The position numbers and the translations under genes were made by a program. Below, piece after piece: positions 32,611 through 44,670 of a DNA stretch of 64,000 nt (within the stretch, counting starts at the first letter, position 1; every line of letters starts with the position of its first letter). The DNA is taken from the NCBI GenBank assembly GCA_020002185.1, contig CM034535.1, positions 64,474,757 through 64,538,756 of the forward strand. Direction: 5' to 3'. Origin of the DNA: Paraescarpia echinospica. Its lineage: Eukaryota; Annelida; Polychaeta; Sabellida; Siboglinidae. Below the pieces are notes generated by a model, which saw only the letters and a program-made list of their open reading frames with translations, did no database searches and was not told the origin of the DNA.

Positions 32611-34680
32611 TCCATAAAAATAGATCATGCACTGACCAAATAGCTATACTCCGAATCATAGTTGAACAATCATTGGAATGGGACTCATTCCTGTACCAGA
32701 CCTGCCTACCATTTCGGATTGTCCGGAATCATTCCGGAAATACCTCAAATTACGGTATTACGGAGAGGGGTGAAAATATTACGGATTTTTTTCGTTGTCA
32801 CAATGATTATTAATCACTTCCGTGCTTCTCAAATTTAGCTTCACTTTATCTAACAGGTGGCAGCATATATATGCTGCTTGTTGTGACATGGTTTTTCATT
32901 CGCTGCTTCTGGTCGTAATCTGACCAATAGGAAACAACGTTACGACAAATTCGCATTTCTGAGCTCATGGCGCTCAAAAGAGACAAAGTCACGACTAACG
33001 CGGCACGAAATGATGGCGGGGATATGGCACCACTACCAGCCAAGAAGAAACGTGTGCTGCAAATGTTTATAACACCATGCACGCAGACATGGCCCGTATT
33101 GTCAAGTTTAAAGAAGGGGGTTGGCTTTACATACTGCCGGATACGGGAAAATAATGTTCCTACCCGTAGTTCACATGACATGGTCAGTGGTGGCCGGGAC
33201 TTACTACTAAGACTAAGTTAGTGTATGTGTTGAGTTTAGTCTATCATTTACAGCTTATAATACAGGGATAGACTTATATACTAGAGTTGAGTAGACTAGA
33301 CGATGTCGATGACTAGTGCAACGATGTAAATGTCGTAATGGTTTTGCCATCCCCCGGCATGACTTTGTGTTTGTCTTTGATCTAGTCAAGCTACTATACA
33401 CAGTATACTGTGTAGTCTATAGCCTGGCCATAGGTATACCGGCTACTAATATAAATTCTAATGACACAACAAATAGACATTGACGTGACGCATTGTTATA
33501 ATTTGTCAAGTTTTTGTAGTCAACATGCTGTTTTTAAAATTTACATAAAATCAGAATTACAATGTGTATAGATTCATTTACATTACAGTTACGCTTCTTC
33601 ACGTTTGATTTCCATCAATGCTGGTCATGAACATCTACCTTACCTTGTTAACTGAGCGCTTCAAAACAATTATGTTTTGGGTGCAACTATCGTCATAGTC
33701 ACAGTATTAAAGTATTACTGACAGTGTAGTTCTTTTCGTGACAATATCTGACACGGTTCTGAACTATTACTGACAGCAGGCCTATATTCCTGAAAATCAG
33801 TGTAAATGGGAAGACAGATTACTGACAGGAAGTATTTGGAGTAGGCAGGTCTGCTGTACATAAATTTTACAGATTATGAGAAGGCTTTTGATAGCCTTGA
33901 CAGGGAGATACTATGGCAGCTCCTGTGACAATTCAGGATACCAGAGAAATTAATTTCTCTGATACAAAGTAACTGAAGGCATGGCATGTAAGGTCATTAA
34001 TGCAGGACAACTTACAGACTCATTTATGGCGAAGACAGGAGTGAGGCAAGGTTGCCTTCTGTCACCATTCCTCTTCCTGCTTGCCATAGATTGGATTATG
34101 GAAAAGAAAACAGAAAACAGAAGAAATGGTATCTAATTGACACCTTGGAGGACCTGCACTTTGCATATGACCTCGTTCTCCTGTCCCACAGTCACCAACA
34201 GATGCAGGAGAAAACAGAGCTTCTAAACACACTGTCAACACAGATAGGACTCAACATCAACAGAAGCAAGACAAAGGTCATGAAAGCCGCCAACACGAAG
34301 AATAACAGCCCAGTTATATTAGGAGAGGAACCACTGGAAGAAACCGACTCCTTCACATAACTGGGAAGTGTCATTAACAAGAGTGGAGGCAGAAGAAGAC
34401 GTCAAAGCAAGGATACAAAAAGAAAGAGTGGCATTTCTCATTTTGAGACACATTTGGAAGGCAAAACAAATCAAGCTTAACACCAAATTGAGGATATACA
34501 ACTGAAATGTCAGTGTTACTCTATGGAGACTAGGAAACATGGCGAATTACACAGAAAACACTAAACAGATTACATGCTTTCATCAACAAATGCCTGCGCA
34601 GAATCATACACCTAAAGTGGTCAGACAAGGTACCCTACACTATGGGAATGGTCATGACATTAGTCAAAGCTCAGTACAGC
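32611..34680 (+). pseudogene. RTE-like LINE reverse transcriptase fragment, split by an insertion
   Basis: 32611-32696 reads NRSCTDQIAILRIIVEQSLEW. The domain resumes at 33854 with INFTDYEKAFDSLDREILW, TGVRQGCLLSPFLFLLAI, LHFAYDLVLLSH and TQIGLNINRSKTKVMKAA. The catalytic box reads YDL where YADDL is typical. Stops and frameshifts are frequent (for example near 33928, 34133 and 34359). Removing the insertion at 32697-33853 leaves the two parts in the same frame. Confidence 0.8.
32697..33853. mobile_element. 1.16-kb hAT-like insertion with 6-bp target duplication
   Basis: Ends are CAGACCTGCCTAC at 32697 and its inverse at 33841-33853. CTGTAC flanks both sides (32691-32696, 33854-33859). A frame at 32967-33221 has KKKRVLQMF, FTYCRIRENN and a following SGGRD, faintly like the BED-type zinc finger that opens hAT transposases. 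No DDE core is present, so it is non-autonomous. Confidence 0.7.
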
Positions 34681-34834
34681 CTACAGGTATAGTTGAATTT
34701 TAGTTTGGCCAATGTCATTTGAATGTAAGTGATATGTAGAAAAGCATACAACTACAACAGTTACTTCATTGGTAATTTCCATATTTTATCTGCACATATA
34801 TTTATGTTATACAGTTGTCTGCCGTATGTTACAG

Positions 34835-37800
34835 ATGTGACAACGGATTCCGTTCAAATGGATGTGTCACTGGGTAAGTGGCAAATTATTAGTCTAATAA
34901 ATTTGTATGATTGAAACACACAAAATAATTGTCTTAAAGAAATACATCTCTGATATAGTGCCCCATTACAATAATTGTTAGTATACATTACTTACTAAGA
35001 TCATTGTTACGTAGCACCAAGAAATGCATAATATCGTTTCCATTACTGGCAATTATTTCAGGAAAGGGATTCATCATCCAAAATGACGATGAATACATTA
35101 TGAAAAGCTTCTGTAAAAGGGGTGTATTTGTCATCATAAACAATCGTCGTTTCTTCACACACCATGAGCGAGAAGGGACTGAATTTGATGCTGAAGAACT
35201 TGAGAAAGTGTTCACCAAATTAGATTTTGACGTGAAACCATATCATGACAAAACAGCTGATGAGATGTTGGACATAATAAGCGATGGTGAGTGTATTTTA
35301 GTTATTTATATATATATCAATAAATTGTCGAATGTTAACTCTTTTTCTCCCTATCCCTCTCCTTCCCACACACCTCACAAAATTCCTCTTCCACATCAAA
35401 AAATATATGGTCACGCTAGGACAATCTCAAATTATTTATGTTACACAAAAGTATTAAAACATTAATCCCGTTAATATGGTCATCTCGCTATTCAAGTCAC
35501 TTTTGCCCAGTCTTGAAGGTGATCTTAATAGCGAGGTTCCACTGTGCATCCAAAATCTGTAGTTTGATTAAAGGAAATAAAAATAAGGCATTAGCTAAAA
35601 TCCTTTTTCCAAGTGTACACAAAGTTTAACATTGTATGTAACATTTGACAACATTAAACAAATACAGAAAAATACATTTGTAGCATCAATTCGATTTTAA
35701 GCCCGTCTGTGAAGCGATTCCCGCGGAAAATGAAATTTTAATGAGCTAGGCGATCACATGGTATCGTGACGTCACTTATGACACACACTCGCATCAGGCC
35801 GACCCTTTCCATGCATTCAGAGCATGTTTACAAGGATAGCTTTTGGGTCGAAATGAGCGTCAGAATGAGTTATTGTGCAATATTCCGACGTAATACAAAC
35901 ACTAGTCATCATAGAGGAACAAACATTTATCTTACGATTCCACATAAATCGAATTTTATTCAAAACAACGAATGCGAATGGGCCTACAAGTCGACTAGGT
36001 TTCGCCGAGCTTGGGCTCGTTTTCAGAATAATTATATCGAATGCAACCAACGGGAGATAATCTACACCAAAAAACATACATAGCAAACATATATTGTATC
36101 CAGCTACATAAAGTAACGTGTATAATCTCATAATAGCACTAGAATATCGATATATGAAGGAGTTGTACAATTTATCACAACTTAAATCAGTCAGAGAGTT
36201 TCCGTTGGTCCCGCTAGCTTAGTGGGTAGGCGCGTTGGTTACTTGTCATTTATTTTACAATCGGGCGATGCCGGTTCAATCCTGACAGCATGCAAACCTT
36301 TGATTTTCTTTACACTTTTTTTGTTTATGTTTTCACGAAGTAATATAAACAAAATCATTTTATACTGTTTGTAAATATTTATTTTTATTTTTGTAGTAAT
36401 TATTTATTCGCCACAAAAATGAAAATATGGTCATTATATATAACGATATTTCTAAATTGTATTTATCCAGACAGATCTCGATCTGTTTTCACATATATAA
36501 TTACAATATATTACCGTACAATATATTTACAATTAATAAATTATATATCCATTACATTATATTTGTTTGGATAAATAAAATTTAGAAACATCGTTATATA
36601 ATGACCATATTTTCATTTTTGTGGCAAATAAATAGTTACTACAAAAATTATTTACAAACAGTGCATTATAGTATAAAATGATTTTGTTTATATTACTTCG
36701 TGAAAACATAAACAAAAAAGTGTATAGAAAATCAAAGGTTTGCATGCTGTCAGGATTGAACTGGCGTCTCCCGATTGTAAAATAAATGAAAAGTAACCAA
36801 CGCGCCTACCCACTGAGTTAGCGGGACCAACGGAAACTCTCTGACTGATTTAAGTTGTTATGATAAATTGTACAACTCCGTCATATATCGATATTCTAGT
36901 GATATTATGAGATTATACACGTTACTTTATGTAGCTGGATACAATATATGTTTGCTAAGTATGTTTATTGGTGTAGATTATCTCCCATTGGTTACATTCG
37001 ATATAATTATTCTGAAAACGAGCCCAAGCTCGGCGAAACCTAGTCGACTTGTAGGCCCATTCGCATTCGTTGTTTTGAATAAAATTTGATTCATGTGGAA
37101 CCGTAAGATAACTGCTTGTTCCACTATGATGACTAGTGTTTATATTACGTCGGAATATTGCACAATAACTCGTTCTGACACTCGTTTCGACCCAAAAGCT
37201 ATACTTGTAAACATGCTCTGAATGCATGGAAAGGGTCGGCTTGATGCAAGTTTGAGTCATAAGTGACGTCACATCTCGGCATCCCGAAAAGCGCGCCAAA
37301 AATATGCATATTCGAAAATGTCCGGATGCACACCATAAAATGTGGAATTTCTAATTCATTGAATTTTTTTAATTTTTTTGGCTTGGTGAACGTGGAAATA
37401 GATAGCAGGATGTAATATAACATGAATTCGAGCAATAGATGTTTTTATTCCCTTTAAGATTCAAGATTAAAGTTGTAGTTAACTTAGAGGCTAGAGTTGG
37501 ACCAATATTTGTCGCTATTCAGGTCACTTTGGCCCAGTCTTGAAGGTGATATTAATAGCGAAGTTCCACTGTGCAGCCAAAATCTATAGTTCGTTTAACA
37601 TTGGGCCATGTGACAATGACAATGATTACTGTATTTCTCTATGACTCCATGCGAAGTATGAAAGACGTGTCTCACTACAGTACAATGGAACAGAACATTT
37701 AGTTACAATACATAGACCGTCTAGTCATAACGTGTAACACTTTTAATTATACTATTTATAGTATGTAGAACATGGTATATAAAACATTAATTAGCATTCA

Positions 37801-40800
37801 TTTTGGGTTTTCAAGTAGAAAAATAACAACTATATTAGTCATTTTTTTAAACCAGACATTTTAAATGTGCCTGGATTAGTTTACACGTTGACAGTTATCT
37901 GCGAATCTTTTGAGAAATGTTTTTTCCGGAAAACGGATACAACAATATGGTAACGTCGGCCATATAAACACAGGTCCGCTGACTGGGGGTGTGATGGTGG
38001 CGGACACACCCCCTCACAACTATACATTGTAGCGCGGCTGTTGTAGTGGCAAATGAAGATCACTCCGACCATGACTGTTTCGTGTGTGCAATCCTCAGTC
38101 ATGGTGACGAAGAACACGTCTGTGGCATTGATCACAAGATCAAGATAGATGACTTTATCAAACCATTTAAGGAGGGAAACTGCTTGTCACTCAAAGGCAA
38201 ACCAAAATTCTTCATCTTCCAGGTGAGATTTGCAGAAATTTAGAAAAATTATTAATTTTAAAGTAGTTGTACTCTTGTGGAAGCATATATTGAGACAATG
38301 TTCACTGCTACTTGTGTTGCGTACCAGACTTTGTGCTCTGTGGCGTTCCCTCTGCTCACTGCTACTTGTGTTGTTTACCATACTTTGTGCTCTGTGGCGT
38401 TCCCCCTGCTCACTGCTACTTGTGTTGCTTACCAGATTTTGTGCTCTGTGGCGTTCCCTCTGCTCAATGCTACTTGTGTTGCTTACCATACTTTGTGCTC
38501 TGTGACGTTCCCTCTGCTCACTGCTACTTGTGTTGTTTACCATACTTTGTGCTCTGTGGTGTTCCCTCTGCTCACTGCTACTTGTGTTGTTTACCATACT
38601 TTGTGCTCTGTGGCGTTCCCTCTGCTCACTGCTACTTGTGTTGTGTACCATACTTTGTGCTCTGTGGTGTTCCCTCTGCTCACTGCTACTTGTGTTGTTT
38701 ACCATACTTTGTGCTCTGTGGTGTTCCCTCTGCTCACTGCTACTTGTGTTGCTTACCATACTTTGTGCTCTGTGACGTTCCCTCTGCTCACTGCTACTTG
38801 TGTTGTTTACCATACTTTGTGCTCTGTGGCGTTCCCTCTGCTCACTGCTACTTGTGTTGTTTACCATACTTTGTGCTCTGTGGTGTTCCCTCTGCTCACT
38901 GCTACTTGTGTTGTTTACCATACTTTGTGCTCTGTGGTGTTCCCTCTGCTCACTGCTACTTGTGTTGTTTACCATACTTTGTGCTCTGTGGCGTTCCCTC
39001 TGCTCACTGCTACTTGTGTTGTGTACCATACTTTGTGCTCTGTGGTGTTCCCTCTGCTCACTGCTACTTGTGTTGTTTACCATACTTTGTGCTCTGTGGT
39101 GTTCCCTCTGCTCACTGCTACTTGTGTTGCTTACCATACTTTGTGCTCTGTGACGTTCCCTCTGCTCACTGCTACTTGTGTTGTTTACCATACTTTGTGC
39201 TCTGTGGCGTTCCCTCTGCTCACTGCTACTTGTGTTGTTTACCATACTTTGTGCTCTGTGACGTTCCCTCTGCTCACTGCTACTTGTGTTGTTTACCATA
39301 CTTTGTGCTCTGTGGCGTTCCCTCTGCTCACTGCTACTTGTGTTGTTTACCATACTTTGTGCTCTGTGGCGTTCCCTCTGCTCACTGCTACTTGTGTTGT
39401 TTACCATACTTTGTGCTCTGTGGTGTTCCCTCTGCTCACTGCTACTTGTGTTGTTTACCATACTTTGTGCTCTGTGGTGTTCCCTCTGCTCACTGCTACT
39501 TGTGTTGTTTACCATACTTTGTGCTCTGTGGTGTTCCCTCTGCTCACTGCTACTTGTGTTGTTTACCATACTTTGTGCTCTGTGGTGTTCCCTCTGCTCT
39601 CTGCTACTTGTGTTGTTTACCATACTTTGTGCTCTGTGGTGTTCCCTCTGCTCACTGCTACTTGTGTTGTTTACCATACTTTGTGCTCTGTGGCGTTCCC
39701 TCTGCTCACTGCTACTTGTGTTGTTTACCATACTTTGTGCTCTGTGGCGTTCCCTCTGCTCACTGCTACTTGTGTTGTTTACCATACTTTGTGCTCTGTG
39801 GCGTTCCCTCTGCTCACTGCTACTTGTGTTGTTTACCATACTTTGTGCTCTGTGGCGTTCCCTCTGCTCACTGCTACTTGTGTTGTTTACCATACTTTGT
39901 GCTCTGTGGCGTTCCCTCTGCTCACTGCTACTTGTGTTGTTTACCATACTTTGTGCTCTGTGGCGTTCCCTCTGCTCACTGCTACTTGTGTTGTTTACCA
40001 TACTTTGTGCTCTGTGGCGTTCCCTCTGCTCACTGCTACTTGTGTTGTTTACCATACTTTGTGCTCTGTGGCGTTCCCTCTGCTCACTGCTACTTGTGTT
40101 GTTTACCATACTTTGTGCTCTGTGGCGTTCCCCCTGCTCACTGCTACTTGTGTTGTTTACCATACTTTGTGCTCTGTAGCGTTCCCTCTGCTCACTGCTA
40201 CTTGTGTTGTTTACCAGACTTTGTGCTCTGTGACGTTCCCTCTGCTCTCTGCTACTTGTGTTGTTTACCATACTTTGTGCTTTGTGACGTGCTCTATGAC
40301 CTCACATCACAGTTACCTTTCCATGTTCTAGAGTTGTCGTGGTCGAAGCAAGAATGCTGATTTTGAGGGGAATGATGATGAATTACGACTAAACATCTTT
40401 CCCTCCTCTGTAGAGCCAGACTTCCTCTATGCATATTCTACGGTTCATGGTACGCGATAGTTGATGCTGAATACTTTGAAAAAGTATCTATGTTAAACCT
40501 AGCCAGTGTCTATGTGTTTCATGTAAAATCACGAAAGCACAAATGACACTGTATGTATATAGCCCAACTAATTTATGAAAGCCATGGAAAAAGATGGTGA
40601 ACATTTGCTGAAATATATTGTGCGGAAGTTTTATGAAATAGGACTACAAAGTGCATAGCTGCCCTCTTAATTGTTTGTTGCAGGCTTAGAATCTTTGAGA
40701 AAACCTAGCAAAGGGTCACGGTTCATCCAGAGTTTGTGTGATGTCCTTGACAACTACGGTCACAGGCTTGAAATTGTGGAACTACTTACGAAAGTCAACT

Positions 40801-40913
40801 TCAAGGTCGCCTTTGAATACAAAGATGGTAGATGTGATGCGATGAACCTCAAGAAGCAGACCCCATCAATTGTGTCGAATCTCACTAAGCAGCTATATCT
40901 GTCACCAAGGTAA
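34835..40913 (+). CDS. caspase copy 1 (peptidase C14, executioner type)
   Basis: Exons by splice signals and phase: 34835-34873 (probable), 35062-35286, 38047-38222, 40332-40449, 40684-40913 with stop TAA. Reads KRGVFVIINNRRF, the substrate-binding Arg in EREGTEFDAEEL, catalytic His in CAILSHGDE and catalytic Cys in Q-SCRG across the third intron. The small subunit starts at DFLYAYSTVHG. The usual SWR pocket reads ESLRKPSKGSRFIQSLC, so the pocket Arg remains but its Trp neighbours are changed. The first coding exon was not found. It cleaves after Asp in cell-death signalling if active. The second large intron (35287-38046) holds a palindromic element and the third (38223-40331) a large minisatellite. 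Confidence 0.85.
35483..35566 (+). repeat. 85-bp direct repeat, copy 1
   Basis: CTCGCTATTCAAGTCACTTT...CCAAAATCTGTAGTTTG closely matches 37508-37592. The two copies flank the 1.5-kb palindrome on either side. Confidence 0.8.
36207..36288 (+). other. tRNA-like (SINE-type) segment, left arm
   Basis: Contains a pol III A-box-like TAGCTTAGTGGGTAGG and a B-box GGTTCAATCC about 50 bases later. The acceptor stem does not pair and the T stem is imperfect, so it is tRNA-derived rather than a working tRNA gene. Confidence 0.55.
36746..36828 (-). other. tRNA-like (SINE-type) segment, right arm
   Basis: Inverted counterpart of 36207-36288, with A-box TAACTCAGTGGGTAGG and B-box AGTTCAATCC. It differs from the left arm at several positions, so the arms have aged apart since the palindrome formed. 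Confidence 0.55.
37508..37592 (+). repeat. 85-bp direct repeat, copy 2
   Basis: Partner of 35483-35566, with CGCTATTCAGGTCACTTTGG and CCACTGTGCAGCCAAAATCT. Confidence 0.8.
38301..40290 (+). repeat. 54-bp minisatellite, about 37 copies, in caspase intron
   Basis: Unit of 54 bp (GCTACTTGTGTTGTTTACCATACTTTGTGCTCTGTGGCGTTCCCTCTGCTCACT as read in two halves) with few variants: GGCGTT, GGTGTT and GACGTT versions, and TTTACC or TGTACC. It fills nearly all of the intron between the His exon and the Cys exon of caspase copy 1. Three frames are open across it on the two strands because 54 is a multiple of three; this is a by-product. Three diverged units occur at the equivalent intron end at 58092-58242. 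Confidence 0.97.
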
Positions 40914-41041
40914 GTGAATGACTCAATTAATATGTTACTTTATTAATTGCAGACTCTGCAAGGTATTGATCGAATATACGTTCGATTAATGACATCATCA
41001 CTTTCCCGCCCATTTTACTGCATGATGCATACTCAGAATCA

Positions 41042-41222
41042 GTATTGGCCAAGTTCAAGCCGTATTTTGGCCGAGTTCAACCTGTATTGTGGCCGAGTTC
41101 GAGCCATATTATGGTTGAGTTCAAGTCGTATTATGGCCAATTTTAACCCATATTAATGCCGAGTTCAATCCGTATTGTGGCCAAGTTCAAGCCGTATTGT
41201 GACCAGTTCAACCCGTATTATT
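41042..41222 (+). repeat. 22-bp tandem repeat, about eight diverged copies
   Basis: Unit like CCGAGTTCAACCCGTATTRTGG repeats through the stretch with a few substitutions per copy. It follows the last exon of caspase copy 1. Confidence 0.85.
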
Positions 41223-41861
41223 ACGAGGGGGGTTCCAACTGTAAAGAATTACTCACACCTGACTAACTAATAAACAACACTATGCAATCTTGCTCTTTAT
41301 TATTCCAGTATACACTCTACCCTGACCCATGCCAGTCCACCCCAACTTACGACACCATGGCAGCTCAGCCTCACATCCCAGCCCAAGCTGGAGAGAAACC
41401 TCCAGCTGCATACCCTGCACTCTGTGTGCACCTGTCAACTCTCTGTGTCTCTACGTGACAACTCCTATATCTATCTGTCTCAGAGTACTTGTTATTTAAA
41501 ACTAGCCAATGGCTATCTCTCCTAATCCTGCCACTACTCAACCATCCCCTTAAACCACTATCACATGTCCAACATTAACAATCAACTTTTCACTTCCTTA
41601 GAGAGACTCATTACATACGCCAGATAATTACCATCGGAACCAATGAATTGACTTGAGGGACACCGGCCTTAGTGGAACTTGTCTGGCTGCCACAATGTTA
41701 GACAGAAAACTGTGGAAACAACTCATCATGTCCCCACGTTAAGTGGATGGCATAACTACTCGCTACTGAGTGATGCAAACTAGAGTAATGTACTCAATTC
41801 GGCGACTGGCGAACTAGAAGAGTAGACATTGGTGCCATCAGAATGTCTATCGTATGACTGT
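41223..41861. other. non-coding, nothing recognised
   Basis: No frame of note and no repeat I can name. It separates caspase copy 1 from the second hAT-like element. Confidence 0.4.
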
Positions 41862-43681
41862 CAGTGTTTCCCCTGGGTGAAATGATGGGCGAGGTGGTAG
41901 GGGTGGGGTACGTGAGCGCCGCTGGCGCGAAGCGTTGTTAGGGGGGTCTGGGGGCATGCTTGCCCGGATATTTTTTAAAACTAGCTTTAAAATGGTGCAT
42001 TCTGAGGTATGTTTTAACCGTTACTCTTGAATATACAGGGAAAGATATAAAATAACAAGACACTACTTGTAAATGTAGTAATCATGATTGATAAAAGTCA
42101 GTAATCACGATTGTTTCATCGTGTTGAGGTGTGGTTTCCATTCTACCACTGGTACTCAGTAGAGGTGTGGTTTCCACTTGACCACTGGTACTTGGTTATG
42201 GTTATGTTTTATTGCACTAACCCTATGCCTTGTTACCTCGCTGACAGAGTCAATAAAAAAGTAAACGGTGAGTTCTTATATAGCGCAGGACTGCTCAAAG
42301 CGCTTTACACTTTACTCCCTGGCAGACCTGTTCAGTCGAACACCATCTCGACTTCTCTGGGAAGCATCCAGTGATATCATCTGAAGACTCTTTCATCATC
42401 ACCTTTAAATTATTTTAATATCATAATATTATGGTAAATTGGTGGTTTATGTTCAAAAGATTATATTTTATTTGTTTGCTAGAATGCTATACAATTAATT
42501 AAACAGTCATTTATGGAATGCCACAAAAGTATGTTTCTATTAATCGCAAGAATGTTTCTCAAATTGTGTCCTTTTTATAAAACAGTATAAGTTGTTTAGT
42601 ACATCCAATTGCTGTGCAAACATATAATTGTCTAACCCAAGTTATTGATAACCCGCTAGTATACACGGTTTTGGGTAGTAGGCATTTTTTTATGAGATGT
42701 GAACTTCGTTGGTTTATATTCGTAAGTATTTTACTCAAATCAACTTTCCCAAAAGTTTGTTTGCACAACTTTGTCGGAATATGTATTATATATGTAGCAC
42801 AAAGATATCTTATGAATCACATTCCTTATTTTGGTAAGACAAAACCGCATAGAATATTAGTTGAATAGACTTGTGGGCATTTGCGTCGAACCCGGACCTA
42901 CTTTGTCATTGATTTTGCCGCTTGAGTTTTGCTTATCTTTGATACCTCAGTGAGATGCACTGTAGTTCCATCATTCAACATTATCCTAGGCATATTTACC
43001 TTTAAGAATATTGCGTCTTACGTCCATTTGAGGCGTAAATAGCACCCCGGTTTGTATTAACATACGCTGCTATATATATCTCTTTTTACGCTCGCTGTGC
43101 GGTAACGCACGGCCGCAGCGGCACAGACTAGTGCAAACCGGGTCGGTATTTGAACTTCAACAGGGTCCGGATTCGATACAAATGCCGACTAGTGAATAGG
43201 ATTAGGATGCAAGGTTTTTATTTGGGCTTCGAAAGAGTCCGGATTCGACACAAATGACGTAGTGCCATCAGCCTGCACAGTTTTCACTCCCACCACCGTC
43301 ATAAACCAAAACGCAAGTTACCGTTTGGGCGCCATTTTACATGAATGTCTAGATTTCTAGTATGTCGAAACTCCGCAAGGTGTCACCATTGGAGACACCG
43401 GGGATCCCGCAGGAATATTCAGTGATTGGACAACTGACAAGTGATATCTTTCACGTTGTCCAATGACGGCTAAACGATGTTGCTACAAATCTGCAATTTT
43501 GCAGGAATGTAAGTGACTTTGTGGTGTCATTACGCGCCGCTCGCCGACGTTGAATATACTGTGAAAGAAAAAAAAAAATGGGCGTATGAAATAGCGGCAA
43601 TTTCGGCACATTTTGGGCGAGGCGGCATAGAAAAACGGCGAGGCGGCCCGCCTCGCTTGTTATATACCAGGGGAAACACTG
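41862..43681. mobile_element. non-autonomous hAT-like element, copy B (1.8 kb, inverted)
   Basis: Starts CAGTGTTTCCCCTGG at 41862 and ends CCAGGGGAAACACTG at 43681, flanked by ACTGT on both sides (41857-41861 and 43682-43686). It is the inverted counterpart of 29685-31613 and lacks that copy's 94-bp duplication. No transposase frame. Confidence 0.85.
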
Positions 43682-43686
43682 ACTGT

Positions 43687-44363
43687 AATGAGATGAGGGT
43701 GTTTTTGTAGATATTCAGTGTCTCCAATCTTCTTCTTATGTATCTAGCCTGATACCTTTCGGTGACGGTTGTACTGACAGTTCGTACTCCATACAGCTAT
43801 TTATATATGGATAAATAATTATATTGTTTGATTTTCACCGTTTTGTAGCCGCCAGGGCGGTTTCCGATAGGTCATTAAGTTAGGTTGCCCTCTGTTTATC
43901 AATCTAATCTTGTAACTCACCAGTTTCTCAGACCATTCTCTTTGGCGCCACGAACAACGGCTGTTGAAATGGCGCCATATAAATGTTAAGTTATGATATG
44001 ATATGCTAGCTTCCATTTACAAGCATGCACTGCATAGGCGTGTCCGGGAGGTACGTGGCCCTTAGACCTTTAGAATTTGGCATGCACCCAGACCCTTTTG
44101 AATGTGGCTCAGTGACTGAAGTTACGGCGGTGCAGCGACAAAAAGATCCCCCCTCACCGGTCTTCCGATGTCATCTGTCGAGCAGAGAAGCTGAAGTTAC
44201 GGTGGCGCGGCCGGGAACAACGGTCTACATAATTTGATTTGCCAGTGGAGGATTTTGTGCCCCTCCTAGACTACCCTCTCTGGACACGCCCCTGATTAGA
44301 ATATTGTTTGACTTTGGGATTACTACGGAAATTCCTGCACTTTTGTTTGTTTGCCTTTAACAG
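43687..44363. other. upstream region of caspase copy 2
   Basis: No first coding exon for copy 2 could be placed. The sequence has no recognised repeat; a short exon with a short prodomain could be missed. Confidence 0.35.
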
Positions 44364-44606
44364 CAGGGGTGCAGCATCTGACGATGCTGACTACGGAATG
44401 TGCCAAAATGAAACGGGTGTGTTTCTAATCATAAACAATCGCCATGGAGGGAGTTCTATGACCAACATTGACGCTGACAATCTGGCCGAACTATTCAGTG
44501 GATATGGCTTTAAAGTGAGACAGACACAGAATCAGACAACCAAACAGATGTTGGATATATTAGAGGAAGGTACTTATATCACATTTTATCGCATTGTAGT
44601 ACGCAT

Positions 44607-44670
<64 letters not shown>

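Larger units (their letters stand above)
35766..37272. mobile_element. 1.5-kb palindromic foldback element in caspase intron
   Basis: The sequence from 35766 to about 36480 is repeated inverted from about 36540 to 37272 with high identity. Both outer ends are the palindrome GTGACGTCAC, which contains a CRE-like TGACGTCA. Each arm carries a tRNA-like segment. The centre is an AT-rich spacer. No coding capacity. Confidence 0.85.

Noticed and set aside
36207..36288. A functional tRNA gene
   Set aside because: A and B boxes are present but the acceptor arm does not pair and the spacing is long; better read as tRNA-derived repeat.
38301..40290. CRISPR-like regular repeats
   Set aside because: Units are contiguous without unique spacers; the genome is eukaryotic. 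It is a minisatellite.
38187..40360. Frames of about 680-690 residues on both strands across the 54-bp array
   Set aside because: They exist because the repeat unit is a multiple of three and lacks stops. Composition is purely repetitive, frames overlap on both strands, and the region is an intron.
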